DNA of 64,000 nt, taken from Canna indica. Taxonomy: Eukaryota; Streptophyta; Magnoliopsida; Zingiberales; Cannaceae. This document shows, piece by piece, positions 11,340-22,838 of the stretch. Positions within the stretch are counted from its first letter, which is position 1. Every line of letters starts with the position of its first letter. The DNA lies in the NCBI GenBank assembly GCA_034359265.1, contig CP136892.1, positions 82,700,001 to 82,764,000 of the forward strand, written 5' to 3'. Made by a program: the position numbers and the translations under genes. The notes under the pieces are model-generated. The model did not search any database. It saw only the letters and a program-made list of their open reading frames with translations, and was not told the origin of the DNA.

Positions 11340-11750
11340 TAGGGATGTCCATTATTCGATTCACATTGAACCAAATCAAAAAATTAAATTGAATTTTTTG
11401 GTTCGGTTCGGTTTTAGTAGCAACATGTTCGGGTTTAAACTTGAACTGAACTTGAGTTCGGGTATTTGGTTTGGATTCAATTCTCGAAATTTGGGAATTG
11501 ACTCGAATAAAAAATTGAATAAAAAAAATTATTTTATTTTAATTTTTTTAGACATGTAGGAAGTATATATATATAAAAGATGCTGATTCAGGTTTATTGC
11601 AATTCGGTTTTCGGTTCAGTTACCCGAACTGAATCGAAATTGTTTGGTTCGGTTTGGTTCGAGTTATCTCATACTCGGTTCGATTTTTGGGTTGAATTTT
11701 TCCTGAAAAAAATTTGGTTCATTTCGGTTTGAACCGAATAGACAACCCTA
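11340..11750. mobile_element. hAT-type MITE with 7/8 TSD
   Basis: Ends read TAGGGATGTCCATTATTCG and, reverse-complemented, TAGGGTTGTCTATTCGG. Flanks are GATCCCCT (11332-11339) and GATCCTCT (11751-11758), 7 of 8 identical. Subterminal arms are rich in GGTTCGGTTCGG motifs, analogous to the GGGTCGGGTT arms of the 5135-5540 element. No coding capacity. Confidence 0.85.
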
Positions 11751-12056
11751 GATCCTCTATTGATTTTTTCATCTTAATCCTTTAATTGAGAGATTTCTTC
11801 ATTCTAGAATATTTCTCCACCCCCAAGATGATTTGAAGCCTAAAGAAGCATTCAAGGAAGAACCTATGTCAAAGTATTTTCTCTGAGCACTTTGGCTAAT
11901 TGAGTATTTTGATGTGCTAACAATTTTCAACTTTGTTTAGTACCTGTACTTTGCATAGTTAAAATATGGTTTTAAAAATAAAAAAATTAAAATTTTAATA
12001 TATTACTATATATTATGTAGTTTTATAAATAAAAAGGATTGAAATTAAATTTGTAT
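11751..12056. other. AT-rich intergenic, no gene
   Basis: No gene, RNA gene or clear element is visible. It lies between a MITE and the AT-rich tandem array. Confidence 0.4.
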
Positions 12057-13000
12057 ATCTTAATATATTATTATATATAAATAGCATAGTCTATCGATTT
12101 TTTTAATATTTTCTAACCATTTCAATTTGAAATTATATAAATTTAGATTTAAAACAAATTTTTAGAATTTTAAAAAATAATTATTTTAAATTTAAATTGT
12201 AAATTAATTTTAATTTTAAATTTTAAATTAAATTTGAAACTATAATTTTATTTTTTTAACAATTTAAATTTAAATTTTAAATTTAAATATTTGTATAACT
12301 AAATTTTTAGAAATAAGTTACCATATTATTATTATATTATAAAATAATTACACTTTTAAGAATACAAATCGATACTTAATTGGAAATGAAATTTACTTAA
12401 TTTAATGAACATAATTTTTTTTTATTAATCATACATATATACAGAGGGAAAATAAAATTTAAAATTAAACATGTATTATATAATATATAAGATTTGAAAA
12501 ATTAAACAAATATAATTAATTTGATTCTGACCAAATAAAATCAATAAAATTCAAAATTAAGTCTGTTTAGTTAAGTAAACATATCAAAATTTAAAATTTC
12601 ATAAATAATTATTCACATTTGAAACTAATTGAATTTAAAATTTTAAAAATTAAGCATGATTAATTGAAAATCAAGTATTTTTAATTAAATAGATTTAAAA
12701 TTTTAAAATTAAATATGCATAAATGTGGAAGGAAAATAAAATTCACCATTAATAAAATTCGAAATCAATTCAATTTTATAAATTAAATGGAAAGGAAATT
12801 AAACATGCATAATATAATACATAAGATTTGAAAATTAAACTGATATAATTAATTTGATTATAATCAAATAAAATTTAATAAAATTTAAAATTAAGTATGT
12901 TTAATTAAGCATATTTAATAAAATTTGAAATTAATTTAGAAAATTAAATTGGAGGGAAACTAAAGTAGTTTCATTTAAAAATTAAATTTAGGTGAGGAGT

Positions 13001-13032
<32 letters not shown>

Positions 13033-14275
13033 TTTAATATATTATTATATATAAATAGAATAGTCTATCGATTTTTTTTATATTTTTCATATTTTCTAAC
13101 ATAATTTTAATTTGAAATTATATAAATAACTATTTTTAACTGAAATTGTAGATTAATTTGTAACTTAAATTTAAATTAAATTTTTAACTATAATTTAGTA
13201 TTTTTAATAATTTAAATTTAAATATTTGTATACCAAAATTTTTAGAAACAATTTACCATATTATTATCATATTATAAAAAAAAATACATTTTTAAGAATA
13301 AAAAACGATACTTAATTGGAAGTAAAACCTACTTAATTTAATGGACTCGAAAAATTCTCAATTAATCATACATAAATACGGAGGAAAAATAAAATTTAAA
13401 ATTAAACATGCATAGTATAATATATAAGATTTAAAAATTAAACACACTTAATTAATTTGATTCTAACCAAATGAAAATTAATAAAATTCAAAGTTAAACA
13501 TATTTAGTTAAGTAGACATAATAAAATTCAAAACTAAGATTTAATTTATTTTTAAAAAATAAAAATTTCATAAACAATTCTCAACATTTGTAATTAATTA
13601 AATTCAAAAATTAAAAATATATATTATTAATTGGAGAAAAAATAAAATTCACCATTAATAAATATTATTATTAATTTAATATAAAAATTAATTTTGAAAT
13701 TATAATTAATTTAATTCTAAAAGTTAAAAGTTAAGCCTAATTAATTGAACAGAAAATAAAATTTACCGTTAACGAAAATTAATTTTGAAAATTAAATTGG
13801 AGGGAAATTAAAGTAGTTTCATTTGAAAATTAATATTTAAGACTTTAAAATTAAATTTAGGCGGGAAAGAGTTATTTCTTATATATATATATATATATTA
13901 ATTTTTTATATTTTTATATATTTTTATATATAAATAGAAAAGTCTATCAATTTTTTTTGATATTTTTGATATTTTCTAACATAACTTCAATTTGAAATTA
14001 TATAAATAACTATTTTAAACTTAAATTGTAAATTAATTTTTATCTTAAATTTTAAATTAAATTTGTAACTATAATTTAATGTTCATAATCATTTAAATTT
14101 AAATATTTGCATACCAAAATTTCAGAAATAATTTACCATATTATTCTTATAATATAAAAAATACATTTTTAAGACTAAAAACTAATTCTTAATTGGAAGT
14201 AAAACCTACTTAATTTAATGGACTCGAAAAATTTCCAATTAATCATACATAAATACGGAGGAAAAATAAAATTTA
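12057..14275. repeat. AT-rich degenerate tandem repeat, about 0.9 kb unit, about 2.4 copies
   Basis: Three landmarks recur in the same order. The word AGTCTATC(G/A) is followed by a T-run and TTTCTAAC at about 12089, 13063 and 13942. A block with TACTTAATTTAATG appears at 13331 and 14209 with a weaker version near 12390. CATACATA.ATAC.GAGG is near 12430, 13368 and 14245. Spacing is about 975 then 880 bp. Copies also share GGAGGGAAA-TAAAGTAGTTTCATTT near their ends, and TA microsatellites at the boundaries. The third copy is cut by the gypsy LTR near 14279. No coding sequence. Confidence 0.7.
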
Positions 14276-14278
14276 GCT

Positions 14279-15111
14279 TCGTAGGAGGCCACCCTGAAAA
14301 TAAAATAAAATAAATTTATTTTGATTTCAGCAGGAAAAGTGAGATACGCGTGGGAGTGGGCTGAGTGAATCGCCGGGAGACACAAATTAAGGAACGGCCC
14401 CTTACGCACGAGTAAAATTATTTTACTTAAGTTGGATTGGTTTTTGGATGAGAGTGGCACTCGAGACGAGTCCAGGGGTTCGATCGGAACTCGAATCGGA
14501 CGAGTATAGATCGATTTGTGGTGATTTGAATTTTTTTTTTTAAACCAGGGATCATAGGGCTTGGGAAAAAGTCGCACACGTACATCCCTAGGAGCTTTGT
14601 GCAAGTTAGAGAGGAGGGCGCCGCTTGGTGAAGGTTGGATTCCAAGAAGATGCCCAAGCCGATCGACGCAAGGATTTGAGGATTCCATTTCTCCTAGATT
14701 TCTCTCTTCTCAAGGTGTGTCGCTTTGATTTGAATTTCTTAGAAGAATATTTTTTATGCTTGGCCTGTCATGTGTGGGGGAAGTGTTGACTGAAATTTCT
14801 TGATTTCCTTTGTCCAAGTATGATTTAGGGAGAGAAGAAGGATGTCTGATGATGTTTTGGTGTAGGACCGAATAGGGCAGCCCTACAAATGGGGGTCGAC
14901 GGCTTGGGGAGATCCTTAAACTGAAACTTTTGATTTGTTTATTGATCGATGATCACTGATTTTTGGTTAAACAAAGCTAATTGGAGAAAAATAAATAAAA
15001 TAAGAGTCCTTGTTGTCGTTAATTATCTTTTGGTTCAGTGGTGTATGTGGTTAGGGTTGGAGTACGAGTATGTACTCTAGCCGGTCACGCGGTCCGGATT
15101 GGTGTGTGACA
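14279..15111 (+). repeat. Gypsy 5' LTR
   Basis: The right end is clear (GTGTGTGACA, next to the PBS). The left boundary is approximate because the expected TGTTATGACC start is degraded. It is much longer than the 3' LTR, which seems to have lost internal sequence. Confidence 0.7.
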
Positions 15112-15114
15112 AAG

Positions 15115-15129
15115 TGGTATTATAGCAGG
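15115..15129 (+). other. Primer binding site, initiator tRNA-Met type
   Basis: TGGTATTATAGCAGG begins three bases after the LTR end and matches the plant consensus TGGTATCAGAGC with a few substitutions. Confidence 0.7.
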
Positions 15130-15293
15130 ATTAATTAGGTATTGACTACGATAATAGGACATTGGGTATTGTATGAGGGCATTGCTAGCTTGTCAACATA
15201 TGGTATGTCCTAGTCATGAGATCGGCGGCTGAACCTACGCACCAGCGGTGGTACGTATATCATGTTGACTAGTTGGTTTAAATATTAAACTAT

Positions 15294-16450
15294 TTGGTTG
15301 TTTTCTTATTTAAAGCAAAAGAGGCAAATGATGATGCAGTGTTGAGCTGTAGTGGAAGTAATTCCATTGGCAAGCGAGGCCGAGGTCGGGGCCGTGGTAG
15401 TGTGCAGGCGGTTCAGGATGAGACCGCAGAGGATCCCAGGATAGCACTATTGGCGGCCCAGGTGGCCGAATTGGCCAAGGAGCTCCGTAGAGAGCGGGAG
15501 TTGAGACAGTAGCAAACTCAACTTGTGCCGCCAGTAGCACCTGCAACGCCAGAGACAGTGGAGCTGATACAGTCAGTTGACAAAGAGGGGGATCGTTTGG
15601 AGTCAGGGACAGGCAGCGTTCCATATCTGAACTTTGTGAAACTGAGGCCGCCAGTGTTCATAAGCACATATCTGAATGTGGAAGTCACAACCTTTCTCAA
15701 TGACAGCATGGAGTTGTGCGAGGTGTTGGGGTGCTCTTCTGAGGCGATGGCACACATGGTGGGACTACAACTCAAGGGGCCAGCTAAGGAATGGCACAAA
15801 TCTTGGAGGTCATGTAAGGGGGTTCTTGCACCATCCCCTACTTGGGAGGAGTTTAGAGATGCTATTGTGGAGCGGTACTTGCCCTGGAGCATCCGCGAGA
15901 AGCGGGCAAGGGAGTTTGAGCAGCTCCGACAGACTGGCAGCATGACAGTGGCTGAGTATGAGGTGGAGTTTACGCGATTGTCTCGTTACCAACTTACCAC
16001 TCATAATTGGTGTCGACTGAGACGGACAGGATTAGGCGATTTGTGGAGGGGTTGAGTGTGCAGATCGGCTAGTTGATCCATTATACGGAGGACACCACTT
16101 TTGCTCAAGTGGTGAACTAGGAAATGTGGAAGGGAGCTGTGGTATCGACGGACCGACATGACGGGCTAGCAAAGAAGAAGTTTAGACCACATGGATCGGG
16201 AGATAGGCAGTTTCATTTAGAGGGAATTGGTGCTGGAGTAGCTCGTTCGCAGGGTCGGGGGTAGGGCAATTTCAGGAGTCGTTAAGGACTAGTGACTACT
16301 CAGAGTGCAGCAGTGTTTGAGGGACAGAGGACTGAGGCACCACAGCAGGCAGTGTGGGAGGCACACATGGGTTTCTTTTGGTCGGACGAATGCTTGTTTC
16401 GGGTGCGGCCAGTCGGGCACTTCAAGAGAGACTGCCCAACCAAGGGTGGT
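15294..16450 (+). pseudogene. Gypsy gag remnant (capsid-like domain and broken CCHC knuckle)
   Basis: The stretch 15525-16055 has the retrotrans_gag pattern (LKGPAKEWHKSW, PTWEEFRDAIVERYLP, MTVAEYEVEFTRLSRY) and ends at a frame break. Near 16390-16435 a zinc knuckle is split between two frames: CFGCGQSG in one, GHFKRDC in the next. It would have formed the virus-like particle; this copy cannot. Confidence 0.8.
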
Positions 16451-16539
16451 TGGGTAGCAGCATAATCTAGAGGAAAGGCTCCTATGTCAGTGGCATCTGT
16501 GGCCTAGAGGACCCAGTCTCAGGGGACGGGTCAGTAGTG

Positions 16540-19500
16540 CACTGGGGGATTGGGAGGGCACTTGCTCGAGTGTTTGCTTTGACTCGGGAGGGCACTGAGG
16601 CATCCAATGCAGTGGTGACAGGTATCCTTTCAGTTTGTTCATTATCTGCCTTTGTAATGTTTGATCCAGGTGCTACGCACTCCTTCTTATATGAGATGTT
16701 TGCTTCAAGGTTGGGAAGAAATAATAGTTTTCTTGTCGAGCCTTTGGTGCTGTCAACGGTTAGAGGAGACCCCTGTGGTCAATGATTTCTCTGATGTCTT
16801 TCTTGATGAGTTGCCGGAATTACCACCAGTGCAGGAGGTAGAGTTTTGCATTGAATTGCTGCCGGGGGTGAAACCAATCTCAATTCCTCCACACTGAATG
16901 GCACCAGCTGAAATAAGAGAGCTTAAGACTCAACTCCAGGAACTGCTGGACTTGGGATTTATTCGCCCAAGTGTATCACCTTGGGGAGCGCTGATACTTT
17001 TTGTTAAAAAGAAGGATGAATCCTTGCGGATGTGTATTGACTACTGACAGTTGAATAAGGTGACGATCAAGAACCGCTATCCACTTTCGAGGATTGATGA
17101 TCTCTTTGATCAGTTGGAAGGGGCTCTGTGGTTTTCGAAGATCGACCTGAGGTCGGGATATCACCAGCTGAGAATTCGGGATCAAGATATTTAGAAGACC
17201 ACCTTTAAGAAAAGGTATGGGCATTATGAGTTTTTCGTCATGTCCTTCGGGCTAACTAATGCACCGGCAACCTTATGGTTCTTATGAACTAGGTATTCAA
17301 GGAATTTCTAGATAGATTCGTCATAGTATTTATTGACGATATCTTGGTTTACTCCAAAAGTGAGGCTGAGCACATGGAGCATTTGAGGACAATTTTAGAG
17401 ACCCTGAGGAGGCACAAGTTGTTTGCGAAGTTTGCTAAATATGAGTTTTGGCTAACCAATGTAGGGTTCTTAGGGTATGTTGTGTCTAGAGAAAGAGTAA
17501 AAGTAGACCCCGCAAAGGTTGGGGTTGCTCAGAGTTGGGAAAGGCCAACTTGTGTGACTGAGATTCGTAGCTTTTTGGGGTTGGCTATGTACTATAGAAA
17601 GTTTATAGAAAACTTTTCAAGAATAGCAGCCTCGCTTACTTGTCTGACTTAGAAGAAAGTGAAATCTATCTGGGATGACAAGTGTGAAGAGAGCTTTCAA
17701 AAAGTTCAAAAACTGTTTGACAACCCCCTAAGTATTGGCTTTACCGTCATGGTCTGGTGGATTCGTAGTTTTTGCGATGTCTCTCGTGTTGGGTTGGGAA
17801 GTGTGCTGATGTAGCATGGTAAGGTGATCGCCTACGCGTCCAGGCAATTGAAAAATCATGAGAGGAATTGCTCGACCCATGACTTGGAGCCGATGGCCAT
17901 AGTTTCTGCCTTGAATTTGTGGTGCCACTACCTGTATGGGGAGGCATGTGAAATTTTTACAGATCACAAGAGCCTCCAATACATGCTCTCACGGAAGGAC
18001 TTGAACTTGAGGTAGCGGAGATGGCTTGAGCTGCTAAAAGACTATGATTGCACCATCCTTTATCACCCGAGAAAAGCAAATGTGGTGGCTGACGCCTTGA
18101 GCAGGAAATCAATGGGCAGCTTAAGATATCTGGCCGTGGATAAAAGACCCTTGGCGAGGGAGCTCGCAGGATGCTTGGGCAATGGAGGAGTATTGTGTGT
18201 AGCAGACTCGGGTGGCTTGGTGGTGCACCTTCGCTTATAGTCCAATTTGGTTGACATGCTCCATGCAGCCTAGAGGGAAGATGCTTTTTGTTCCTTAACC
18301 AAAGATTTGGCTGATAGGGGTGACGTAGATGATGGATTCAAGGTTGATTATGATGGTGTGGATCGTGGTGCCGGATATGGCGGAGGTTCACCGACAGAGC
18401 GAGAAAGATGTGCCGTGATCTCAAGCAGCACTACTGGTGGAAAGGAATGAAAAGAGAGGTGGTGGAGTTCGTATCCAAATGTTTGGTCTGCCAACAGGTA
18501 CAAGCCGAGCACTTGAGACCAACAGGACTATTACAGAACTTGGAAGTACCAGAGTGGAAGTGAGAGAAGATTACCATGGATTTTGTCATGGGCTTACCAA
18601 AGTCAAGAAAAGGGAATGATTTTATCTGGGTGGTGATGGATCGACTAACCAAGTCGGTGCATTTTATACCAGTGAAGACAACTTTCACCGCTGAGTAGTA
18701 TGCGTGGTTGTTTTTGGATCGCATTGTTCCCTATCATGGGAATCCGGTGATGATAATATTTGATCGGGGTACGCAAATCAGATTCAATACCGCTTTCCAT
18801 CCGCAGACTGACGGGTAGTCCAAGAGGACCATTCAGACATTGGAGGATATGTTGAGAGCATCTGTCCTGGACTTGGAGGGTAGCTGGGAGAAACATTTAT
18901 CCTTGGTAGAGTTTGCCTATAACAATAGCTATCAGAGTAGTATTTGGATGGCACTATTTGAAGCCTTGTACGAGCGGAGGTGCAGGTCGCCAGTAGGATG
19001 GTTTGAGGCTGGTGAATCTCATATGGTGGGGTCAGATCTGGTTCAGAATGCCATAGAGAAGGTGAAACTGATTAAGCAACGGCTTTTGGCGGCGCAGAGT
19101 CGTTAGAAAATGTATGCTGATGGGAAGGCTCGGGATGTGGAGTTTGAGAAGGGGATTTAGTTTTCCTAAAAGTGTCTCCCTTTAAGGGAGTAGTAAGATT
19201 TGGAAGGAAAGGGAATCTGAGCCCCATATTTATTGGACCCTTCCATATTCTGCGGTGTAGAGGAGCTGTTGCCTATGAGTTGGCTCTATCGCTTAGCTTG
19301 GACATGGTGCATCTCGTCTTTCATGTATCCATGATAAAACGATACGTCTGATATGAGTCTTATGTCCTTGATGCTGCTACAGTTGAGGTTAATCCTACGC
19401 TTTCATATGAGGAAAGGTCCGTAGAGATTCTGGACACACAAATCAGAAAATTGAGATCCAAAGAAGTCCCTCTGGTAAAGATTCGTTAGGAACACCACTC

Positions 19501-19600
19501 GGGTCATGATGCCACTTGGGAGGTTGAACGGGAAACGAAAGAGAAGTATCCTTTCCTCTTCGATATTTTGGTGAGTTCTTTTTTACCCCAAAATTCAAGG
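16540..19600 (+). pseudogene. Gypsy pol remnant: protease, RT, RNase H, integrase
   Basis: Protease start near 16660 (FDPGATHSF), with the rest of the protease missing. RT starts near 16780 (NDFSDVFLDELPEL) and includes [32 protein letters not shown] and the catalytic FIDDILVYS near 17330-17350. RNase H near 17820-18100 includes [19 protein letters not shown] and [12 protein letters not shown]. Integrase includes CLVCQQ near 18480, GLPKSRKGNDFIWVVMDRLT, FHPQTDG near 18800 and FAYNNSYQSS near 18910. At least nine in-frame stops lie between 16895 and 19106. Confidence 0.85.
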
Positions 19601-19618
19601 ACGAATTAGGGGGAAGAT

Positions 19619-19931
19619 TGTTATGACCGAAATTTTGATGAAATTATTTTTGGTATTTTTGCGGGAGGATTTGAACTCGCGTTAGAGTGGGTTAAGGGAA
19701 TCGCAAGAAGGAGCGACTTTGGGTAAGGTAGTAGTAGTAGGTACATTGTGTTTGGATTTGAACTTGACTTTGGGAACATTGTGTTTCACTCGTTCTTTAT
19801 GGATTTGGTTTGATTACATTGATGTTCGGGTTGTTGGTTAATTATCTTTTGGTTCAGTGGTGTATGTGGTTAGGCTTCAGAGTACGAGTATGTACTCTGG
19901 CCGATCATGCGGCCCAGGTTGGGACATGACA
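19619..19931 (+). repeat. Gypsy 3' LTR, internally shortened, with PPT
   Basis: Starts TGTTATGACC right after a purine tract (AGGGGGAAGA at about 19608-19617) and ends ACATGACA. At about 313 bp it is far shorter than the 5' LTR; the two ends match, so internal sequence has been lost. Confidence 0.75.
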
Positions 19932-20439
19932 GCAAGAGGCTAGAGTCAGAGTTGTAAGAGGTCAGTGGTGATCGGAGTATTTTCATAGGGTAGAGACACA
20001 CTGGTAAGTATAACTCGACCCTTACAACCCCAAGGACCCGGAACAAGAATAGCTTATAGGGTATCTTAAATTTCAGATTTAAACTAAGTAAAATCCTAGA
20101 ATTTGGTTTACATATCAGTTTACTACACATAAAAAATTTCTGGTAAATTATTTCGGATTATTGTTTTATTATCAGTGTTATGGTTTGGGTTGTATCTTCA
20201 GTGCCTATGTTAGCTTAATGTGGAACTATAGTAAATGGTACATGAGCATGAGCATTTACTTAACGTTGGTGAATTTCCATTATATTTGAAGTGCATCCTT
20301 ATTGAATTATACATGGAATTGTTGATAAAAAGTTAGGATGAGGGTCGAGGTAAGGCCACTTACGGCATGTTCACACATGCCTAAACTAGTGTAAAGGACC
20401 CTAGTGGTCCTAGGAAATTCTATTGGCTGAATTGGGTGC

Positions 20440-20440
<1 letters not shown>
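19932..20440. other. Unassigned sequence after the gypsy element
   Basis: No gene. The stretch GTAGAGACACACTGGTAAG ... ACCCTTACAA has the look of an LTR R/U5 segment from another retroelement, but no termini could be placed. Confidence 0.25.

Positions 20441-20502
<62 letters not shown>
20441..20502. repeat. ATT trinucleotide microsatellite
   Basis: About 20 perfect ATT units in a row. Long perfect arrays are usually length-polymorphic. Confidence 0.9.
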
Positions 20503-20503
<1 letters not shown>

Positions 20504-21855
20504 GAATAAACAAAAACATTAATAGGCAATCAAGTCAAAATGATTAATGCAACCAACAATTAAGCATGTCAAGATAGAGAAATTCGTTGATGGAATTGGC
20601 ATCTTGGTCTTGGTTTGGATCTTCAACCCTGTTCTTTTTTCAAAAAGCTATTTTTAGATTAATCACCACTACAAACTGTGTTCATTCACATTCTCACCGA
20701 CATACATGTAACCTAATTAATAAAACACTGACGTCAAGTGATAGAGACTATTTTTTGGTTTTTTATATCCCCAGTTAATTGACATGCCAGATTATTAATT
20801 CTACTTGTTATTACTAATGAATTTATTTTAAAGCCTTTTCTAATTCTCCTCAAATCATTAATTCTACTATATGACAAGTTTGAGAACACCTCAACTTATC
20901 AAGTTATTCTGCTACAAACAAATACATAAAGATAAACCAGATCTTGAACTGTAAGAAAAATGGTGACTCAAGTCCTCTGCATGGCTGCAGTGGCTACTGA
21001 GGGCATGGTCAAGAGAATCTTAATTTTTCATCAGAAAGAACAGAACAAAATGAATTATGGAAGCACTGGATAAATATGAACTTGACACACAGAAACAAAA
21101 AAAGATCAGACTGGAAGTAAATCACAAAGATCCATGTGGACCAAGCAAGTTGCTGCTGTCCAGAATATATGGTCCCAAAAGCCAACCAATGAGTACCATG
21201 ATTAGAAAAATATATCTATAAAAAAAACCATTGAATCTTTCTTCCCTGATAACCAGGAATCATTTCCAGAAAATTCCCTATTCTTTGGCCCAAAAGTTTG
21301 GTTCCTGTCAGTGGAACTAATGGCTGATCCTTGTATACCCTTGTAATCAATTGCAAGTGCTTGCAATAAATTACAAAAGCCAGTGGATATTACAAAAACT
21401 TATCTGCTTCAGCAGGAAATTGCAAGTTGATTCTTATCTTCCAACTCCAGAGTCAGCTCTAACATGACAAAATCTATTAACAGATTCAAACAAGAATGTG
21501 AGAGCAAATCGTAGGATCAATGCCAGCAATTAGTGGTTTATAATAAAGGTAATCCACCATAAGGATTGCATATGAAACAAAAACATCAGCTTAAAATTAT
21601 TCATAATGCAGAACAAAGATGCTACAAAACATTATTGGTGATCTCTGATTTCGAGACCACTTCTATTTCTCTTCTTCAGTTCCTCCTACATCACAGTGCC
21701 CCCTGTTGCATCAGTTACTTTGAATCTGAGACCAAAAGTGCGCACCCACCATGTTACAAAGCATCTCAGGCAGCAACGACGAGAGCATTGCTGTGCGTAA
21801 AAACAGCACCACTGGTTAATTGTTTGATCGGCATGAATTATCTGAGGCTGTTCCA
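20503..21855. other. Intergenic, possible 3' UTR of an orphan exon
   Basis: No open reading frame of substance. The part at about 21590-21855 is less AT-rich and lies directly downstream (minus strand) of the orphan exon at 21856-21935, so it may be its 3' UTR. The rest shows nothing recognisable. Confidence 0.35.
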
Positions 21856-21935
21856 TCAGCTGCATAACCTAACAGTACATGCCACTGCTTGGGCCCAATA
21901 CTTCAATCTTGCTTTAACTTCTTCAGGATGGTCAC
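21856..21935 (-). pseudogene. Orphan terminal exon of an unidentified gene
   Basis: On the minus strand a strong pyrimidine tract ending TTGTAG is followed by an open stretch encoding DHPEEVKARLKYWAQAVA and then CTVRLCS plus stop. The basic/aromatic, intron-bounded character looks like a real C-terminal exon. No upstream exon could be joined: the next minus-strand material is a cystatin-like fragment. I do not recognise the family. It may be a chance reading frame or a captured fragment. Confidence 0.35.
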
Positions 21936-22169
21936 CTACAATTATAGAGGAAAAGAACAATAAAGAAAAGATGAGTCAAACCTCAAATAAACCTTAGATT
22001 AGATGGTTAAAACTTTGGCATCTGAGCATGAGTTTAATCCCCAGTTGCAACATATTTTTATACATAAATTGTGATGCAATGGTTATACTTTTGACATAAA
22101 CCCTATGAAATATAGTTTTGGACAGTGGCAATTACATTACATCGATCAACGCAATGCAGAAAATGATCC

Positions 22170-22690
22170 ATATTGGTAGAAAAATATATGATACATAATA
22201 CAAACTAAACCCACATGCATTTGCCTCAATAACCTTCACATATTGCATGTTTGCATCATTCTGCATAGTTACAAAAAGGATATATATACAATCAAGAAAT
22301 TGTATCAATAAAGATATGTAAAGTAAGACAAATAATACAAAAATACAATAAAAAGATGAACCTTGTCATGGCATAAAATTTCAAACACAAAATAAAATAT
22401 ATATGATGCTACATAAGGTGACCAACTATTATATTATGGAATAAATTTCAGAGGCAAAACATAGCTACTAGACCTTTTGATTATGAAATTTAAGAACATT
22501 TCTGACGGCCTTCTCGCAATCCCTGCCAAAGTATGATCTAAGATAGACACTGCGAAGCAAGCCAAAAAAAAAATACTTAAGTGAGAGATAATAGGTCCCA
22601 ATGTCAAAACCCCGAGGAAGGAGAAATGAGGAATTTTAATTACAAAGTAGCATGAAAAAATTAAGCAAGAGAAGTTCATAAGGGATGCAA
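22170..22690 (-). pseudogene. Third cystatin/monellin-like copy, inverted and truncated
   Basis: The minus strand matches blocks A and B from the end of intron 1 (TTAATTTTTTCATGCTACTTTG), through exon 2 (GGTTTTGACATTGGG, then GCGAGAAGGCCGTCAG), intron 2, and into exon 3 (ATGCAGAATGATGCAAAC; product start NDANMQYVKVIEANA). It stops mid exon 3. Exon 2 has lost its frame and exon 1 is absent. It starts about 30 bases beyond the last protease-like coding sequence. Confidence 0.75.
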
Positions 22691-22838
22691 GCTTAGTAAC
22701 ATTACCAGAATGTTCAATCAATCATTCGAACTTTCGCCCAACTCTACAATCTAATGGAAATTGAATTAAAATTGAGAAATAGTATTCATAAAAATAAACA
22801 AATGAATCAAATAAAAAAAATTCAAAGATATCACAAAC

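Larger units (their letters stand above)
14279..19931 (+). mobile_element. Ty3/gypsy LTR retrotransposon, inactive
   Basis: Order is LTR, PBS, gag, protease, RT, RNase H, integrase, PPT, LTR on the plus strand, the Ty3/gypsy arrangement. Both LTRs end with matching sequence (GTGTATGTGGTTAGG ... TGACA). The coding region is split by many stops, several of them TAG where the family normally has glutamine, and part of the protease is deleted. No 5-bp target-site duplication is recognisable. The AT-rich array that precedes the element does not resume after it. Confidence 0.9.

Noticed and set aside
12057..14275. Possible CRISPR-like or short-unit satellite array
   Set aside because: Unit length is about 0.9 kb, copies are diverged, and there is no spacer structure.
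22434..22721. Hydrophobic 95-residue minus-strand frame
   Set aside because: It runs through intron and exon sequence of the third cystatin-like copy in the wrong frame.
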